From Agromyces cavernae (lineage in GTDB: Bacteria; Actinomycetota; Actinomycetes; Actinomycetales; Microbacteriaceae), in assembly GCF_021044935.1 (NCBI RefSeq), contig NZ_JAJNMP010000001.1, forward strand, positions 434,001 through 498,000: a stretch of 64,000 nt of DNA. Reading direction: 5' to 3'. Position numbers and translations under genes: made by a program. Within the stretch, counting starts at the first letter, position 1. The number at the start of each line of letters is the position of its first letter. Of the stretch, positions 34,237-42,823 are shown one piece after another. Below the pieces are notes generated by a model. It made no database searches. It was not told the origin of the DNA and was given only the letters and a program-made list of their open reading frames with translations.

Positions 34237-35052
34237 GTGGCGGAATTCTGGCAATCACTCGACGTGAGCGGATGGAGTCTGCTCTTCATCGTGCTCACGA
34301 TCGGCGCCACTTGGCTGATCGCGTGGCTCGCACGGAAGGGCGTACGACGCGTCGTCGAGCGCGTGCCCGGCCTCGGCGAGACCGCCCGGTTGTTGGCCGT
34401 ACGGATCACAGGCTACGCGATCTGGTTGATCGGGATCGGCGTCGCACTCGGGTTCCTCGGCGCCTCCATCCAGCCGCTGATCGCCGTCGCCATCATCGTG
34501 GGCGTCGTGCTCGTACTCGTGCTCCGCGGGGTTGCCGACAACTTCACATCCGGCGTGTTGTTGCAGACCCGCCGCCCGATCGCCGTCGGCGACGAGATCG
34601 AAAGCGACGGCATCGTCGGACGGGTGGTCGAACTCAACGGGCGCTCGGTCGTGGTGCGCACCTCAGACGGTCAGACGGTGCACCTTCCGAACGCGAACGT
34701 GATGCAGGGCACGCTCGTGAACAATTCGGCTCACGGTGCGCGCCGCAGCGCCGCCGAGGTGCGCGTCGTCACGCATGATGTCGATGTCGATGAGCTTCGG
34801 GCATCGATCGTCGAGGCTGCGGGCGGTGCGGCGGGGGTGCATCGCCACGAGTCGGTCACTCTGCAGACGATCACGAGGGCGCCCGGGCGCGATGTCTATC
34901 TGGTGCAGTTCTGGCACCACCCTCTGCATGGCGTCGCCGTGCGCTCCTCGGTCGTCGAGGCCGTCGCCGCGGCGCTCGCCGGACGTTCGATCGAGGCCGT
35001 CGTGACGAGCGATGTGCCGCCGGCTCCACTCAGCCCACCGGGCAAGATCTGA
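34237..35052 (+). CDS. MscS-family small mechanosensitive channel
   Basis: The 271-residue protein has three predicted TM helices and a pore-lining segment with VLRGVADNFTSGVLLQTRRPI. A beta domain (VGDEIESDGIVGRVVELNGRS, then LPNANVMQG) and an alpha/beta C-terminus follow. MscS channels open under membrane tension and release solutes. GTG start following GGAGGGGG. It lies 23 bases after SulP and may share its transcript, so osmotic release of the transported anion is possible. Confidence 0.9.
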   Translation: MAEFWQSLDVSGWSLLFIVLTIGATWLIAWLARKGVRRVVERVPGLGETARLLAVRITGYAIWLIGIGVALGFLGASIQPLIAVAIIVGVVLVLVLRGVADNFTSGVLLQTRRPIAVGDEIESDGIVGRVVELNGRSVVVRTSDGQTVHLPNANVMQGTLVNNSAHGARRSAAEVRVVTHDVDVDELRASIVEAAGGAAGVHRHESVTLQTITRAPGRDVYLVQFWHHPLHGVAVRSSVVEAVAAALAGRSIEAVVTSDVPPAPLSPPGKI

Positions 35053-35076
35053 CCACGAGAATCGCCGTCGCGTCGG

Positions 35077-35793
35077 TCAGATGAGCCCCGAAACGCCCTT
35101 CTGCAACTGCAGCACGCCGATGACGAGCAGCAGCGCAGCGTTCAACACCCCGGAGTGCGAGGCGATCCACTGACGGGTGCGGTCGAGGAACGGCTGCGCC
35201 TTCGCTCCGCGCAGCAGGATCAGCACGACGGGGATCGCGATCGGAAGGATGCCGAGCACCGCAAAGCCCGTCGCGATCGCAACCGTCTCGGCGTCGGGTA
35301 GATCGGCCAGCACGAAGTCGAGACCGGCGATCGCCGCACACGTCGCGTCGACGGGGTTGAGCACGAAGATGCCGAGGCCGAGTAACACCGATTGCACCGG
35401 GTTGAACTGGTCGACCGCCTGCAGCCAGCCGGGCAGTTGCGGCGCGGCGGCGGCGACCTCGCGCGGCGAGCCCGCCTGCGACATCTGCTTCATGTGGACG
35501 GCGCCCCGGCGGTACACCCACACGGCAGCGCCGACGAGAAACACGCCCAGCACGAGTCGCACGATCGAGACCCAGGGGGGCGGTGTGCCGAAGGGGTTGG
35601 CGTCCAGCAGGCCGAAGACCCAGATCGAGAGGGTGAGCACCCCGACGACGCCCAAAGACCAACCGATGAGGAACGCGAACCCGTTCACCCGGGCGAGGCG
35701 TGAGAGCAACACTGCCACGAGCGCCATGTACGCGAGCGGGCTCAGCAGGATCCCGAGTGCCAGTGGGATCAACCCGGTGATCAATTCGCCCAC
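35077..35793 (-). CDS. GAP/Sap-family membrane protein (sulfolipid-addressing-like), copy 1
   Basis: The 238-residue protein has about six TM helices with the GAP-family pattern: an N-terminal LITGLIPLALGILLSPLAYMA, a cytoplasmic amphipathic segment near MKQMSQAG, and LGIFVLNPVDAT in the third helix (the xNPxx element). Related mycobacterial proteins (Gap, Sap) are needed for export of glycopeptidolipid and sulfolipid-1. GTG at 35793 has GGGGG about six bases upstream; an ATG at 35859 is in frame. It converges on the mscS gene. The co-location with sulfatases is notable. Confidence 0.75.
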   Translation of the reverse strand: MGELITGLIPLALGILLSPLAYMALVAVLLSRLARVNGFAFLIGWSLGVVGVLTLSIWVFGLLDANPFGTPPPWVSIVRLVLGVFLVGAAVWVYRRGAVHMKQMSQAGSPREVAAAAPQLPGWLQAVDQFNPVQSVLLGLGIFVLNPVDATCAAIAGLDFVLADLPDAETVAIATGFAVLGILPIAIPVVLILLRGAKAQPFLDRTRQWIASHSGVLNAALLLVIGVLQLQKGVSGLI

Positions 35794-35883
35794 ACAGCGC
35801 CCCCAATCTTCGTAGGCTCCAGAATTCCAGTGACCCGTACGGTGCGGCACCCGGTTCATCAGGGTGCCGCACCGTCGGGGACG

Positions 35884-37758
35884 TCAGGGCGTGACGATGT
35901 TGAAGTTCGGGTCGCCCTTGACAAGCGCCGACATCAGTGTGCGCAGCACACCCGCATCGCCGGCCAGCTGCATTCCTTCGCTTTCGGCATCTCCGGCGAG
36001 CAGTCCGAGCAGGCGAGACTTGGTGAGCGTCAGTGATGCTCCGGCCGTGTCGGGTGCGGCTGCCTTCTCGACGTAGACGAGGACGCCGTTGCGGAGGGTG
36101 ACCCGGAAGTTGCGGTCCAGGTCACTGAACGTGATGTCCAGCGCCAGGTCCAGGTCCCAGGCGCTGGGACCGTCGACCGCGATGGCGATCGAGTCGAGGA
36201 GTTGCTCGGCGGTCAACTGGGCAACGATCTCGGGCGCGTTGGTCGTGGTCGGGGTACCGAAGTTACCTTCCCGGAGCTCGGTGGCACCGGATAGGAAGAA
36301 GTTCCGCCACGTACCGTTCTCGGACCCATAGGCCAGCTGCTCCAGCGTGTCGGCATAGAGCGACCGGGCGGCGGCATGCTGGTCATCGGTGAACACCGCG
36401 TAATCCAGCAGCGTGGCCGCCCACCGGAAGTCGCCTTCGTCGAACGCGGTTCGCGCCAGCGCGACGACCTGGTCGATTCCGCCCATCGCCTTCACGTGCC
36501 GTTCCGCAGACGCCTTCGGCGGGTGCGGCCACAGCCGTGCCGGGTTGCCGTCGAACCAGCCCATGTATCGCTGATAGATCGCCTTGACGTTGTGGCTCAC
36601 GCTGCCGTAGTAGCCGCGCGCGTGCCAAGCGTTCTCGAGCACCGGCGGAAGCTGGATCTCCTCGGCGATCTCCGCGCCCGTCAGACCCTGGTTGAGCATT
36701 CGCAGCGTCTGGTCGTGCAGATACCCGTACAGATCCCGTTGCAGGCCGAGGAATTCGACGATGCGGGCGTTGCCCCAGGTGGGCCAATGGTGCGAGGTGA
36801 ACAGCACGTCCGCCTCTCCCCCGAACCGCTCGATCGCCTCGGTGAGGTACTTCGACCAGACGTGCGGGTTGCGCACCAGGGCACCGCGCAGCGTGAGCAG
36901 GTTGTGCAGGGTGTGCGTGGCGTTCTCGGCCATGCACACGGCACGGTACTTCGGGAAGTAGAAGTGCATCTCTGCCGGAGCCTCGGTGCCGGGTGCCATC
37001 TGGAACTCGACCTCCAGCCCGTCAACGGTGTGCTTCTCGCCAGTGGCCTCGATCGAAAGGGTTGGGACAACGATTCCGGCTTGACCGGTCGAGGTGGTCT
37101 GACCGAGTCCGGCCCCCACTTGACCCTTCGGGCCACGGGCGAGCGCAGCGCCATACATGTAACCGGCGCGGCGTCCCATCGCCGTACCCGCGTACACGTT
37201 CTCGGCCACGGCCTCCGCGGTGAAGTCTGCGGGAGCGATGATCTGCACACGACCGGAGGCGACATCGTCCTTGCTCACCACACCGAGCACGCCACCGAAG
37301 TGGTCGATGTGGCTGTGCGTGAAGATCACCGCCACGACCGGGCGGTCGCCGCGGTGCTTTCGATACAGGTCCACCGCCGCGGTGGCGGTCTCCTTCGAGA
37401 TCAGCGGGTCGATCACGATCACGCCGTGGTCGGTCTCGACGAACGAGACGTTCGACAGGTCGAATCCCCGCACCTGGTACAGCCCCTCGACGACCTCGAA
37501 CAAGCCGTGCTTGGCTACCAGCGTCGACTGCCGCCACAAACTCGGGTTCACGGTGTCCGGCGCATCTCCCGCGATGAAGCCGTACGAGTCGGCGTCCCAC
37601 ACGGTCTCACCGTCGGCATCCTTGATCATTCCAGAGCCGACGGACCCCAGATACCCACGGTCAGCGTCGTCGAAATCCTGCCGATCGGCGAACGGCAGCG
37701 ATTGTTCGATCTCTTTCTGCTGGTCTCGGATCGCCCGAGTCGCATCCTTCTGCTCCAT
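35884..37758 (-). CDS. SdsA1-type alkyl sulfatase, copy 2, probably acquired
   Basis: The 624-residue protein is collinear with the 27875 enzyme. The zinc motif is FTHSHIDHFGGVLG, with [11 protein letters not shown], the dimerisation helices and the C-terminal lipid-binding domain. Codon use differs: GGG, GCT, TCT, TAT and GAT are common here and rare in copy 1. That indicates lower GC at third positions and points to transfer from another actinobacterium. The ATG start at 37758 has GGAGGGG about five bases upstream. It is divergent from the second SulP. The near-duplicate may extend substrate range. Confidence 0.93.
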   Translation of the reverse strand: MEQKDATRAIRDQQKEIEQSLPFADRQDFDDADRGYLGSVGSGMIKDADGETVWDADSYGFIAGDAPDTVNPSLWRQSTLVAKHGLFEVVEGLYQVRGFDLSNVSFVETDHGVIVIDPLISKETATAAVDLYRKHRGDRPVVAVIFTHSHIDHFGGVLGVVSKDDVASGRVQIIAPADFTAEAVAENVYAGTAMGRRAGYMYGAALARGPKGQVGAGLGQTTSTGQAGIVVPTLSIEATGEKHTVDGLEVEFQMAPGTEAPAEMHFYFPKYRAVCMAENATHTLHNLLTLRGALVRNPHVWSKYLTEAIERFGGEADVLFTSHHWPTWGNARIVEFLGLQRDLYGYLHDQTLRMLNQGLTGAEIAEEIQLPPVLENAWHARGYYGSVSHNVKAIYQRYMGWFDGNPARLWPHPPKASAERHVKAMGGIDQVVALARTAFDEGDFRWAATLLDYAVFTDDQHAAARSLYADTLEQLAYGSENGTWRNFFLSGATELREGNFGTPTTTNAPEIVAQLTAEQLLDSIAIAVDGPSAWDLDLALDITFSDLDRNFRVTLRNGVLVYVEKAAAPDTAGASLTLTKSRLLGLLAGDAESEGMQLAGDAGVLRTLMSALVKGDPNFNIVTP

Positions 37759-37914
37759 GAACCCCTCCAACTTCACCTGCTGCACTCGACGGCGAGCATC
37801 ATCACCAAGCTAGAGGCGTGGGACCCTTCACGGCTGCAATGGCAACGGTGTGGCAGGTGGCTCGCAGAGGGCGACGTCCCGATATCGTCGTACCAGGCGA
37901 AAGGGGGTCACCCG

Positions 37915-39576
37915 GTGCAGAAGCCGCTCGCGGGTCTGACGCGCAAGAATCTCGTCCGCGAGCTCACGGCCGGCGTGACGCTGCTGGCCATCGCGATCCC
38001 GCTCAACATCGGGTACGCCCAGATCGCGGGGCTGCCGCCGACGGCGGGCCTGTACGCCCTCATCGTGCCCACCGTGGTGTACGCCCTCGTCGTGTCGAGC
38101 CGGCAACTCGTGGCGTCGCCCGACGCCGCGGCGGCAGCGCTCGTGGCGTCGTCGATCGGCGGGCTCGCAGCCGCCGGCAGTGCCGACTACGCCACGCTCG
38201 CGATGGCGCAGGCGATCATCTGCGGCATCATGTTCGTGCTGCTCTCGGTGCTGAAGCTCGGCTTCATCGCGAACTTCCTGTCGAAACCCATCCTCGTGGG
38301 ATTCGTCGGCGGTCTGGCGCTCGACATCCTCGTGAGCCAGATCGCCAAGATGCTCGGCGTGAAGATCGACTCGGGCGGCGAGTTCGTCGACAAGGTCGTC
38401 GGGCTCGTGACCGGCCTCGGCACGACCAACCTCGTCTCGCTCGTGATCTCGGTCGTGTCGGTCGCCATCCTGCTCGGCGGACGGCGGCTGCTGCCGGTCG
38501 TGCCGTGGGCGCTCGTCGTGCTCGTGCTCTCGACGATCGCGGTGATGATCGCGGACCTCGACGCCGCCGGCGTCGACGTGCTCGGCGAGGTACCGGCCGG
38601 GCCGCCCGCGCTCACCTGGCCGGTGCTCGACTGGTCGATGTGGCTCGTGCTCATCCCTTCGGCGATGGCGCTGACGCTCGTGACCACCGCAGAAGGCCTG
38701 CTCGTCTCACGGTCGTACGGCGAGAAGCGCGGGTACCCCACCAGCCCGAACCGGGACCTGCTCGCGTTCGGCCTCGGCAACATCGCCGCTGGGGCGAGCG
38801 CGAGCTTCGCGGTGGGTTCATCGACCTCGCGCACGGCCGCCATGGACCAGTCGGGGTCCCGCACCCAGCTGCCCTCGCTCGTTCTCGCGGCCGGCACGCT
38901 GCTGCTGCTGCTCTTCGGCACCGCCCTGCTCGCCGACATCCCGTCGCCCGCGATCGGGGCGATCGTCGGCGTCGCCATCCTTCCACTTCTGGGCATCCGC
39001 GAGTTCGCGACCCTGTGGCGGCAGGACCGGTTCGAGTTCGTCGTCGGCGCGGCCTGCTTCCTCGTCACGCTCTTCATCGGCGCGATTCCGGGGATCCTCG
39101 TGGCCTTCGTGCTCGCACTCATCAACCTCGCCAAGCGCGCAGCCAACCCGGCCATCGACGTGCTCGAGGCGGGCGGCGAGCCCACCGATTCGCTGCTCGG
39201 AAGGGCACCGTCGGGCGCCGTCACGGCGCCGGGTGTCGTGGTCGTGCGCCTCGCGGCACCGCTCTTCTTCGCGAACAGCACCGTCTTCAGCGACGCGGTC
39301 AAGCGCGCGGTGCGCGGTGCGGATGCCGCGGGCCACGGCCCGGTGCGGCATGTCGTGGTCGACATGGAGGCGGTCACCGACGTCGACGTCACGGGCGCCG
39401 AGACATTCGAGGCGCTGCTCGCCTGGCTCGACGGAAAGGGGGCCGACCTCGGGTTCAGTCGGGTGCGACCCGACGCGCGTACCCGGCTCACCGAGCTCGG
39501 CCTGCTCGGCGACCGTCCGGTCTACGAGACCAACCGCGCGGCCATCGCCGCCCTCGCGGAGCCGCAGAGCACCTGA
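37915..39576 (+). CDS. SulP-family anion permease with STAS domain, copy 2
   Basis: The 553-residue protein has the SulP helices beginning ELTAGVTLLAIAIPLNIGYAQIAGLPPTAGLY and a C-terminal STAS domain from about residue 440. The STAS core contains VVVDMEAVTDVDVTGAETFE. Overall identity to copy 1 is modest, so the two are old paralogues or separate acquisitions. The GTG has AAGGGGG about seven bases upstream; the larger upstream ORF is a shadow of the alkylsulfatase gene. It precedes the third sulfatase by about 100 bases. Confidence 0.9.
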   Translation: MQKPLAGLTRKNLVRELTAGVTLLAIAIPLNIGYAQIAGLPPTAGLYALIVPTVVYALVVSSRQLVASPDAAAAALVASSIGGLAAAGSADYATLAMAQAIICGIMFVLLSVLKLGFIANFLSKPILVGFVGGLALDILVSQIAKMLGVKIDSGGEFVDKVVGLVTGLGTTNLVSLVISVVSVAILLGGRRLLPVVPWALVVLVLSTIAVMIADLDAAGVDVLGEVPAGPPALTWPVLDWSMWLVLIPSAMALTLVTTAEGLLVSRSYGEKRGYPTSPNRDLLAFGLGNIAAGASASFAVGSSTSRTAAMDQSGSRTQLPSLVLAAGTLLLLLFGTALLADIPSPAIGAIVGVAILPLLGIREFATLWRQDRFEFVVGAACFLVTLFIGAIPGILVAFVLALINLAKRAANPAIDVLEAGGEPTDSLLGRAPSGAVTAPGVVVVRLAAPLFFANSTVFSDAVKRAVRGADAAGHGPVRHVVVDMEAVTDVDVTGAETFEALLAWLDGKGADLGFSRVRPDARTRLTELGLLGDRPVYETNRAAIAALAEPQST

Positions 39577-39599
39577 TCGCGACAGTCGCGGCGCGGGAG

Positions 39600-39605
39600 T
39601 AGAGT
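39600..39605 (+). promoter_or_regulatory. -10 hexamer of the island sulfatase 2
   Basis: TAGAGT lies 71 bases before the ATG at 39676 and overlaps the earliest alternative starts (39604), which supports the later start. Confidence 0.4.
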
Positions 39606-39675
39606 GTGGCCGATCGCCGTGTCCTGGGGAATGCTCGACGATGAGCAGGGGCGGGCGCTGGGGGAGGTCGGCGCG

Positions 39676-42039
39676 ATGAGCCGTTTCCAGGATGTCGACC
39701 GGCGGGTGCTCCCGATCCCCGATCCGCCCGTGCCCGACGTCGACGTCGTCGATGCGAAGGACCCTCGAGCGGCGTTTCCGCCCATCGAGCCGCTGCGGCC
39801 CCCCGAGGGTGCTCCCAACGTGCTCGTGATCCTGCTGGACGACGTCGGCTTCGGTGCGTCATCGGTGTTCGGGGGGCCGTGCCGCACCCCCACCGCCGAG
39901 CGGCTCGCGAGCGAGGGCCTTCGGTTCAACCGCTTCCACACGACGGCGCTGTGCGCCCCCACGCGGAGTGCCCTGCTGACCGGGCGCAATCATCACAACG
40001 CGGGCATGGGTTCGATCCCGGAGCTGGCGACGTCGGCGCCCGGCTACAGTTCCGTGCGTCCCAAGTCGGTCGCGCCCGTGGCCGAGACGCTGCGGATGAA
40101 CGGCTACTCCACCGCGCAGTTCGGCAAGTGCCATGAGGTGCCGGTGTGGCAGTCGAGCCCCGTGGGGCCTTTCGACAACTGGCCCACGGGCGGCGGCTTC
40201 GAGCACTTCTTCGGATTCGTCGGCGGCGAGACGAATCAGTGGTTCCCGGCCCTGTGGGAGGGCACGACTCCCGTGGAGCCCGAAAAGAGCCCGGCCGAGG
40301 GATATCACCTGACCGAAGATCTCACTGATCGTGCGATCGGATGGATCCGGGAACAGAAGTCGTTGATGCCGGACAAGCCGTTCTTCGTGTACTTCGCTCC
40401 GGGTGCGACCCACGCGCCTCACCACGTTCCGAAGGAATGGGCCGACGCGTACCGCGGCGAGTTCGACGACGGCTGGGACGCCCTGCGGGAGCGCACCCTG
40501 GAACGGCAACGAGATCTCGGCGTCGTGCCGCCCGACTGCGAACTGACGGCCCGCCACGATGAGATCCCGGCATGGGATGCGACCCCCGAAGCGCTCCGGC
40601 CGGTGCTCGCCCGCCAGATGGAGGTGTACGCGGGGTTCCTGGAGCACACCGACCATCACGTCGGTCGCCTCATCGACGATCTCGCCGATCTCGGCGTGCT
40701 CGACGACACGCTCGTGTTCTACATCGTCGGCGACAACGGGGCGAGCGGCGAGGGCACGCCGAACGGCACGTTCAACGAGCTGCTGGTCTTCAACGGCGCC
40801 TTCCAGCTGGAGACGCCCGAGTTCATGGCCGCCCGCATCGACGAGTTCGGCGGCACCGAGGCGTTCAACCACTACGCCGTCGGGTGGGCGCATGCCATGG
40901 ACACGCCGTACCAGTGGACGAAGCAGGTCGCGTCGCACTGGGGCGGAACGCGCACCGGCATGATCGTGCGCTGGCCGAACGGGTTCGACGCCGAGGACGA
41001 GGTGCGGAGCCAGTTCCACCACGTGATCGACATCGCGCCGACGATCCTCGAGGCGGCCGGGCTCCCGGAGCCGACGTCCGTCAACGGGATCGAGCAGCGG
41101 CCCATGGACGGCGTGAGCATGCGCTACGCGTTCGACGACCCTGCTGCCGCCGAGCGTCGGACGACCCAATACTTCGAGATGTTCTGCAACCGGGGCATCT
41201 ACCACGACGGCTGGACGGCGGTGACCCGGCACTCGACGCCCTGGGTGAACGCGCCGATGCCCGCGCTCGACGAGGATGTCTGGGAGCTCTACGGCACCGC
41301 CGACTGGAGCCAGGCGAGGGATCTCGCCGCGTCCCGCCCCGACAAGCTCGAAGAGCTCAAGGCGCTCTGGCTCGAGGTGGCCAGGCGGAACAACGTGCTC
41401 CCGTTGGACGATCGACGGATCGAGCGGTTCGACGCAGGGATGGCGGGTCGTCCGCAACTGGTCCGGGGCGGGCGGCAGCTGCTCTCCGGGGGGATGCGGA
41501 GGTTGAGCGAAGGCTCGGTGCTGAACCTCAAGAACGCCTCCCATGCGGTGACCGCCGAGATCGAGGTGCCTCCGGCGGGTGCGAACGGCGTCGTGGTCGC
41601 GCAGGGCGGGGCGTTCGGCGGGTGGTCCCTCTATGCCGTCGACGGGACGCCGAGGTACTGCTACAACCTGATGGGCCTACGGCGATTCGTCACGTCGGGT
41701 TCCGCACCGCTCGCGCCTGGGGTACGTCAACTCCGGGTCGAGTTCGACTACGACGGTGGCGGACTGGGCAAGGGCGGCACCGTGCACCTGTACGTCGACG
41801 GCGCGCCCGTCGGCGAGGGCCGCGTCGACGCGACAGTGCCGCTCATCTTCTCGGCCGACGAGACCGTCGACCTCGGGTGCGACACCGGATCCCCGGTCAG
41901 CGCCGACTACACGAGCGCGTCGAGCACGTTCACCGGGACCGTCCGCTGGGTGCAGCTCGACCTCGGCGAGGACGCCGCGGACGCCGATCACCTGATCAGC
42001 GCCGACGAGCGATTCCGTGTCTCGATGGGCCGTCAGTAG
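39676..42039 (+). CDS. Type I sulfatase (AtsA-like), island copy 2
   Basis: The product is 787 residues, the length I recall for M. tuberculosis AtsA. The metal site [10 protein letters not shown] is followed by the signature CAPTRSALLTGR (Cys93 to formylglycine). FGKCHE replaces the YGKNHN/VGKNHN of the other two sulfatases, ATHAPHHVP supplies histidines, and [12 protein letters not shown] completes the site. The Asn to Cys change in KNH suggests a different substrate preference. GGGGAGG lies eight bases before the ATG, so this start is preferred to earlier in-frame starts. It follows SulP copy 2, mirroring the first module. Confidence 0.92.
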   Translation: MSRFQDVDRRVLPIPDPPVPDVDVVDAKDPRAAFPPIEPLRPPEGAPNVLVILLDDVGFGASSVFGGPCRTPTAERLASEGLRFNRFHTTALCAPTRSALLTGRNHHNAGMGSIPELATSAPGYSSVRPKSVAPVAETLRMNGYSTAQFGKCHEVPVWQSSPVGPFDNWPTGGGFEHFFGFVGGETNQWFPALWEGTTPVEPEKSPAEGYHLTEDLTDRAIGWIREQKSLMPDKPFFVYFAPGATHAPHHVPKEWADAYRGEFDDGWDALRERTLERQRDLGVVPPDCELTARHDEIPAWDATPEALRPVLARQMEVYAGFLEHTDHHVGRLIDDLADLGVLDDTLVFYIVGDNGASGEGTPNGTFNELLVFNGAFQLETPEFMAARIDEFGGTEAFNHYAVGWAHAMDTPYQWTKQVASHWGGTRTGMIVRWPNGFDAEDEVRSQFHHVIDIAPTILEAAGLPEPTSVNGIEQRPMDGVSMRYAFDDPAAAERRTTQYFEMFCNRGIYHDGWTAVTRHSTPWVNAPMPALDEDVWELYGTADWSQARDLAASRPDKLEELKALWLEVARRNNVLPLDDRRIERFDAGMAGRPQLVRGGRQLLSGGMRRLSEGSVLNLKNASHAVTAEIEVPPAGANGVVVAQGGAFGGWSLYAVDGTPRYCYNLMGLRRFVTSGSAPLAPGVRQLRVEFDYDGGGLGKGGTVHLYVDGAPVGEGRVDATVPLIFSADETVDLGCDTGSPVSADYTSASSTFTGTVRWVQLDLGEDAADADHLISADERFRVSMGRQ

Positions 42040-42109
42040 CCGACGACCGTATCCCGCGGCGCTCGAGGGCACACACGAGACCTTCGCGGCCCGGCAGGCT
42101 GCCGACCGC

Positions 42110-42115
42110 TAGGGT
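42110..42115 (+). promoter_or_regulatory. -10 hexamer of the second GAP gene
   Basis: TAGGGT lies 35 bases before the ATG at 42151, with a Shine-Dalgarno in between. Confidence 0.45.
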
Positions 42116-42150
42116 GCAATCAACATCCGCGCGTGGAACGGGGGAACCGC

Positions 42151-42822
42151 ATGACAGGCGTGCTCGGCGACATCCTGCCGCTTGCGATCGGCGTGGCGAT
42201 CAGCCCGATCCCGATTATCGCCGCGATCCTGATGCTGCTGTCGCCGCAGGCGAAGGGCACGAGCGTCGGGTTCCTCATCGGCTGGGTGCTCGGCATCGTC
42301 GTCGCGGTGACCGTCTTCACGCTGCTGAGCTCGATCATCCCCGAGCAGGATCCCGATGCTGCGAAGCCCATCGCAGGCACGATCAAGATCATCCTCGGCG
42401 TGCTCCTCCTGCTCCTCGCGATGCGGCAGTGGCGCTCTCGACCGAAGGCCGGCGAGGAGCCCCCGATGCCCAAGTGGATGTCGGCCATCGACGGCATGAA
42501 CGCCGGCCGTGGTCTCCTCCTCGGCTTCGTGCTCGCCGCCGTCAACCCGAAGAACCTGCTGCTGGGCGCGGCGGCCGGCGTCTCGATCGGCACCGGCGGC
42601 CTCGCCGTCGGCGAGTCGACGATCGCGATCCTCGTCTTCACGCTCATCGCGGCCGCCTCGGTCGCCATCCCCGTGATCGCGTATCTCGTGGCATCCGCGC
42701 GCATGGCCGGACCCCTCGAGTCGCTGAGGCACTGGCTCGTGCACAACAACGCGACCGTCATGGCGGTTCTGCTGCTCGTGATCGGGTTCGCGGTCATCGG
42801 CAAGGGCATCGGCAGCTTCTGA
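42151..42822 (+). CDS. GAP-family membrane protein, copy 2
   Basis: The 223-residue protein has about six TM helices. The opening helix ILPLAIGVAISPIPIIAAILML and the later LGFVLAAVNPKNLLLG carry the two conserved proline elements of the GAP family, as in copy 1 at 35077. GGGGGAA lies about six bases before the ATG. It is followed after one base by the AI-2E transporter gene. Membrane export or assembly of a (sulfo)lipid is a possibility from mycobacterial relatives; direct evidence is lacking. Confidence 0.78.
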   Translation: MTGVLGDILPLAIGVAISPIPIIAAILMLLSPQAKGTSVGFLIGWVLGIVVAVTVFTLLSSIIPEQDPDAAKPIAGTIKIILGVLLLLLAMRQWRSRPKAGEEPPMPKWMSAIDGMNAGRGLLLGFVLAAVNPKNLLLGAAAGVSIGTGGLAVGESTIAILVFTLIAAASVAIPVIAYLVASARMAGPLESLRHWLVHNNATVMAVLLLVIGFAVIGKGIGSF

Positions 42823-42823
42823 G

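Noticed and set aside
30959..34258. A 1099-codon open frame on the minus strand
   Set aside because: It is antisense to the sulfatase, HAD remnant and SulP genes, and its product is an Arg/His/Asp-rich shadow typical of high-GC antisense frames. The + strand genes have clear motifs.
37759..37914. Possible small gene between alkylsulfatase 2 and SulP 2
   Set aside because: No ORF with ribosome binding site is visible; the region is a divergent promoter gap.
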